A stretch of 36,753 nucleotides of DNA, from NCBI GenBank assembly GCA_964607915.1, contig CAZSMU010000021.1, positions 1-36,753 on the forward strand. The letters run 5' to 3'. The stretch is from JADJPL01 sp964607915 (GTDB lineage Bacteria; Bacteroidota; Bacteroidia; Chitinophagales; Saprospiraceae). Below are positions 34,292 through 36,753 of the stretch, one piece after another. The notes below the pieces were generated by a model. That model did no database searches. It had not been told where the DNA came from and saw nothing but the letters and a program-made list of their open reading frames with translations. A program made the position numbers and the translations under genes. Numbering within the stretch: the stretch's first letter is position 1; the number at the start of each line of letters is the position of its first letter.

Positions 34292-34347
34292 GCGCAGGGA
34301 CACTGCTTGTTCTCTAATGACCCAAAAAACAAGCGGCACGCCTGCGC
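34292..34347. terminator. Imperfect bidirectional terminator hairpin
   Basis: GCGCAGG (34292-34298) pairs with CCTGCGC (34341-34347) and GCTTGTT (34305-34311) with AACAAGC (34328-34334), giving a roughly 20-bp imperfect stem. A second hairpin, GCACGC/GCGTGC, followed by a T-rich run on the minus strand, overlaps it at 34336-34355 and would end the small-protein transcript. It starts at the serine hydrolase stop codon. Confidence 0.6.
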
Positions 34348-34355
34348 CCGCGTGC

Positions 34356-34493
34356 TCAGGAGGAAACTAAAAAGAGGATCAGAATCAGGAGAAGCGTAGC
34401 TGCCAGAATGACAATCAATACCTTTTTCCCTTCGGAACCTTGCCTGTTGTGTGCAGGGCTTTGCTTTTTCTTAGAATGCAACTTGTTGCTCAT
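34356..34493 (-). CDS. 45-residue single-span membrane protein
   Basis: ATG 34493-34491 to TGA 34358-34356 on the minus strand. The product begins MSNKLHSKKKQSPAHNRQGS, a basic tail of about 24 residues, followed by VLIVILAATLLLILILFLVSS, one hydrophobic helix that reaches the C-terminus. Tail-anchored topology with a positive cytoplasmic side follows from the charge pattern. No known family is recognised. It lies 104 nt after the helicase gene on the same strand and is followed by a terminator-like hairpin, which supports it being a real gene. No clear ribosome binding site. Confidence 0.6.
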   Translation of the reverse strand: MSNKLHSKKKQSPAHNRQGSEGKKVLIVILAATLLLILILFLVSS

Positions 34494-34597
34494 AGCGGTA
34501 GATTTTAAATTGGGTCAGGTGAAATAATTCCAGCCTTCAAATTAAAAAGAATAGCTTTGAGTCAATAGCTTTTTTCCAAAAAAATGCTGTTGAGAGG

Positions 34598-35890
34598 TCA
34601 AAAATTGCTTTGATAAAAAGCGACTACCCGCTCGTCGGTGATGATATCGGACTGCCGGAGGGGTTGTTTGAGCACCAGCCCATCCAGAGAGCGGCAGCGG
34701 CTGAGGGCCACGTAGGTCTGGCCATGTTCAAAAGCGCCCCTGCCCAGGTCTATCACCACTTTGTCGAACGTTTTGCCCTGGGACTTGTGGATGGTGATGG
34801 CCCAGGCCAATTTTACGGGAAACTGGTTAAAGGAGCCCACGGTTTCGGTCTCAATCAGGTTTGGGTTTTCCAGATTGGTCTTGTAGCGCAGCACCTCCCA
34901 GTCAGCGCGTTCTAACTCGACCACTTTTTCCTTTTCATGGCCTTCATGGATGAGCACGTGGAGGGTTTCCTCGCCCAGACGGATGATTTTACCAATGGTT
35001 CCATTTACGAAACGGCGTTCGGGGTCGTTTTTGAGGAGCATGACCTGTGCCTGGGGTTTGAGCCGCAGGATTTGGTCGGTGGGAAAGAGGGAGGGGTTGA
35101 AATCTCCTTTTAATGTGGCCGGATATCGCTTTTCGCTTTCTGCAATCTGTTCCAGTTTGCGCAGGTTGATCTGGTCTGCGGTGGCATTGCGGGCGGTAAG
35201 GGTGATGTAGTACGCTTCAGCTTCAAAGCTGGGGATATAGCGTTGGTTCAGGTCTTCCAGGTCTTCATCATCTGCCTGGTTGAGGCGGATGCCTTCAAGA
35301 AGGCGCAGGAAGTGGCGGTCTTCCTGCCGATAGACTTTTTTAAGCTCGTACATCTCCATGGGAAAATCTGCCCGGAACACCTCTGCTGAAAAGAAGTAGG
35401 GGGTGGAGTATTTGCTTTCGTAGATAGCGGCCTCCTCCTGGGAGGCGACGACGGGGGGTAGCTGGAACAAGTCGCCAAAAAAAACGACCTGTAAGCCGCC
35501 GAAAGGCATGGGGTTTTCGCGGTTGAGGCGGAGGAAGTAGTCTATGTGGTCCAGCAAATCGGCCCGAACCATGGAAATCTCATCAATGATGAGCAGCTCT
35601 AGATTTTTGAAGATTTTTTTGTCCCTACGCCGCTTGATTTCGGAGCGGGGGAACATTCGGGGGGGGAAGCCGAAGAAGGAATGGATGGTCTGTCCTTGCA
35701 CGTTAAGCGCCGCGACGCCGGTAGGGGCTAAGACGACCGATTTTTTACGGGTGGTGTTGCGCAGCAAAGACAGCAGGGTGGATTTACCGGTGCCCGCCCT
35801 TCCGGTGATGAATAGGTTGCGCCCTTCTTTTTCCAGGAGTTCGAGGGCGAATTGAAAGTCTTTGGATAGTTCGAGCGGTTTTTTTTCCAC
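34598..35890 (-). CDS. Pif1-like SF1B DNA helicase
   Basis: 430 residues. GTG start at 35890 (MEKKPLELSKDFQFALELLE); no better ATG precedes the Walker A motif. Motifs in order: I GRAGTGKST (about 30), Ia LAPTGVAALNVQGQTIHSFF, II LLIIDEISMVRADLL, III VVFFGDLFQLPPV, IV-like LKKVYRQED, V LAWAITIHKSQGKTFDKVVIDLG, VI TYVALSRCRSLDGL. These place it in the Pif1/RecD-like 5'-to-3' helicases, which act on replication forks, R-loops or G-quadruplexes. The C-terminal extensions of longer Bacteroidota homologues are absent, but all motifs are intact. The small membrane-protein gene follows. Divergent from the TrmN6-like gene. Confidence 0.88.
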   Translation of the reverse strand: MEKKPLELSKDFQFALELLEKEGRNLFITGRAGTGKSTLLSLLRNTTRKKSVVLAPTGVAALNVQGQTIHSFFGFPPRMFPRSEIKRRRDKKIFKNLELLIIDEISMVRADLLDHIDYFLRLNRENPMPFGGLQVVFFGDLFQLPPVVASQEEAAIYESKYSTPYFFSAEVFRADFPMEMYELKKVYRQEDRHFLRLLEGIRLNQADDEDLEDLNQRYIPSFEAEAYYITLTARNATADQINLRKLEQIAESEKRYPATLKGDFNPSLFPTDQILRLKPQAQVMLLKNDPERRFVNGTIGKIIRLGEETLHVLIHEGHEKEKVVELERADWEVLRYKTNLENPNLIETETVGSFNQFPVKLAWAITIHKSQGKTFDKVVIDLGRGAFEHGQTYVALSRCRSLDGLVLKQPLRQSDIITDERVVAFYQSNF

Positions 35891-35977
35891 GGTGTATAGT
35901 TCCGGTTCTGGAGATGGTTTGTTTCAAAATCGTGCGGGTCGTCGTAACCAAAACCCAGGGGCGAGTGTTATGTCCTG

Positions 35978-35985
35978 CAAAGATA
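35978..35985 (-). promoter_or_regulatory. Candidate -7 box for the helicase gene
   Basis: On the minus strand TATCTTTG fits TAnnTTTG, about 87 nt before the GTG start. It nearly touches the divergent TrmN6-like start codon at 35990. No -33 box found. Confidence 0.35.
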
Positions 35986-35989
35986 GACG

Positions 35990-36727
35990 ATGGAATCGGA
36001 AATGATAGAGAAGGAGTCGAATACCTTTTACTTCAAGCAGTTTCATATCCGCCAGGATCGCTGTGCGATGAAAGTGGGCACGGATGGCGTGCTCTTAGGG
36101 GCCTGGGCCAATGTAGAGGGCTGTTCACGCATGCTGGATATCGGCACAGGCGGCGGCGTCATTGCCCTGATGCTGGCCCAACGGGCCCCTGCCGCGCAAG
36201 TACATGCGGTGGAAGTCGAGCAGGAGGCGTTTGCACAGGCAAGAGAAAATGCGGCGGCATCTCCCTGGTCCGACCGGGTACAGGTAGTTCACCAGGCGAT
36301 ACAGGAGTATGCGCGCAGCGCCCCGCAGCACTACGATTTGCTGGTCAGCAACCCGCCGTTCTTCTCGGGTGGGGTGCTTTCGCACAACCAGGACCGGAAC
36401 AGCGTGCGGCATACGGTAAAGCTACCCCACGGGGAACTATTGCAGGCCGTTCAGCGCCTGATTGCTCCTAAGGGGCGGTTTTGCGTAATCCTGCCGTATA
36501 TAGAAGGGCTGCGCTTTAAAGAAATGGCCGCCAGCTACCACCTCTACTGTGTGGACCTGCTGCAGGTGCGCTCCAGGCCAGAGAAGCCCGTAGAGCGCTT
36601 GCTCATGCAATTTGAAGGGGAAGAAGGCGAGACCAGAATGAGGGATCTCATCCTGCAGGGAGATGGAACATCGGGATGGACGGCGGAGTACAGGGCGTTG
36701 ACCGGGGAGTTTTACCTCAAAATGTAA
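35990..36727 (+). CDS. tRNA1(Val) A37 N6-methyltransferase (TrmN6/YfiC-like)
   Basis: 245 residues from ATG 35990; ATG 36002 is an alternative. FKQFHIRQDRCAMKVGTDGVLLGAWA is the usual TrmN6 N-terminal segment. The SAM-binding motif I is MLDIGTGGGVIALMLAQR, with VHAVEVEQEAFAQARENAAASPW as motif II. The catalytic N121-P-P-F124 (LLVSNPPFFSGG) marks N6-adenine methyltransferases; HTVKLPHGELLQAVQRLIAPKGRFCVILP follows. By family it methylates A37 of tRNA1(Val) in the cytoplasm. Another tRNA position-37 enzyme (tcdA) is elsewhere in the window, which is probably coincidence. Divergent from the helicase gene. Confidence 0.85.
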   Translation: MESEMIEKESNTFYFKQFHIRQDRCAMKVGTDGVLLGAWANVEGCSRMLDIGTGGGVIALMLAQRAPAAQVHAVEVEQEAFAQARENAAASPWSDRVQVVHQAIQEYARSAPQHYDLLVSNPPFFSGGVLSHNQDRNSVRHTVKLPHGELLQAVQRLIAPKGRFCVILPYIEGLRFKEMAASYHLYCVDLLQVRSRPEKPVERLLMQFEGEEGETRMRDLILQGDGTSGWTAEYRALTGEFYLKM

Positions 36728-36753
36728 GAGGGTTCTAAGAAAGCCATTTTCGC

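Noticed and set aside
34480..34495. GCAACTTGTTGC near the small protein start as another repeat end
   Set aside because: Only the short ACTTGTTGC core matches, it lies within the coding start (SNKLH), and neither the GGGG block nor a second end follows.

Overview
The window looks like chromosomal DNA of a Bacteroidota bacterium, most likely of the Saprospiria (Saprospiraceae/Lewinellaceae-like); that placement is inferred. The signs are a PorP/SprF-family type IX secretion (T9SS) protein, a giant surface protein with a type B T9SS C-terminal domain, an M1 peptidase with a type A sorting tail, a DUF6702 protein, and promoter-like TAnnTTTG boxes in place of sigma70 boxes. No rRNA, tRNA, CRISPR array, transposase or phage gene was seen.

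Layout. Positions 1-451 hold a possible gene start leaving the window, a strong terminator and the 3' remnant of a RecA/RadA-like ATPase. A GT-C membrane glycosyltransferase (448-2115, minus) lies back to back with an M1 aminopeptidase / tcdA pair (2256-4942). Positions 5108-18477 are one giant gene of at least about 4,440 codons: signal peptide, Cys-rich N-terminal module, Ig-like modules, 24 four-cysteine HYR-like repeats of about 79 aa, about 28 two-cysteine 'GCDS' repeats of about 53 aa, PKD-like and SprB-like modules, and a type B T9SS domain. It appears split in two only because Illumina adapter sequence (about 12728-12764) and a 10-N scaffold gap (12767-12776) interrupt it.

Positions 18488-25066 hold a PLP sulfur amino acid enzyme, a plus-strand rluD-like / acyl-CoA reductase / DUF6702 cluster, and a minus-strand porP/sprF-like gene followed by an M20 amidohydrolase. 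Positions 25199-30942 hold a C40 (NlpC/P60) protein whose catalytic Cys is Ala, an M28 peptidase, and a large BNR/sortilin-like secreted protein; the last two converge on a perfect 28-bp inverted-repeat terminator. Positions 31308-36727 hold alanine dehydrogenase, an S12-type serine hydrolase, a 45-aa membrane protein, a Pif1-like helicase and a TrmN6-like methyltransferase.

The most original non-coding signal is a family of intergenic palindromic elements with AGACTTGTTGCGAGGGG-type ends. Six copies or partial copies lie at 19704-19999 and 30972-32805. They have two distinguishable ends, a variable interior, and one near-identical tandem pair flanking alanine dehydrogenase.

How the genes fit together: many products are predicted to be exported (M1, M20, M28, S12 and C40 proteins, the BNR protein, the giant adhesin), and PorP/SprF is an outer-membrane component tied to T9SS type B cargo. 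Alanine dehydrogenase and the methionine gamma-lyase-like enzyme would suit amino-acid catabolism. This physiological picture is inference.
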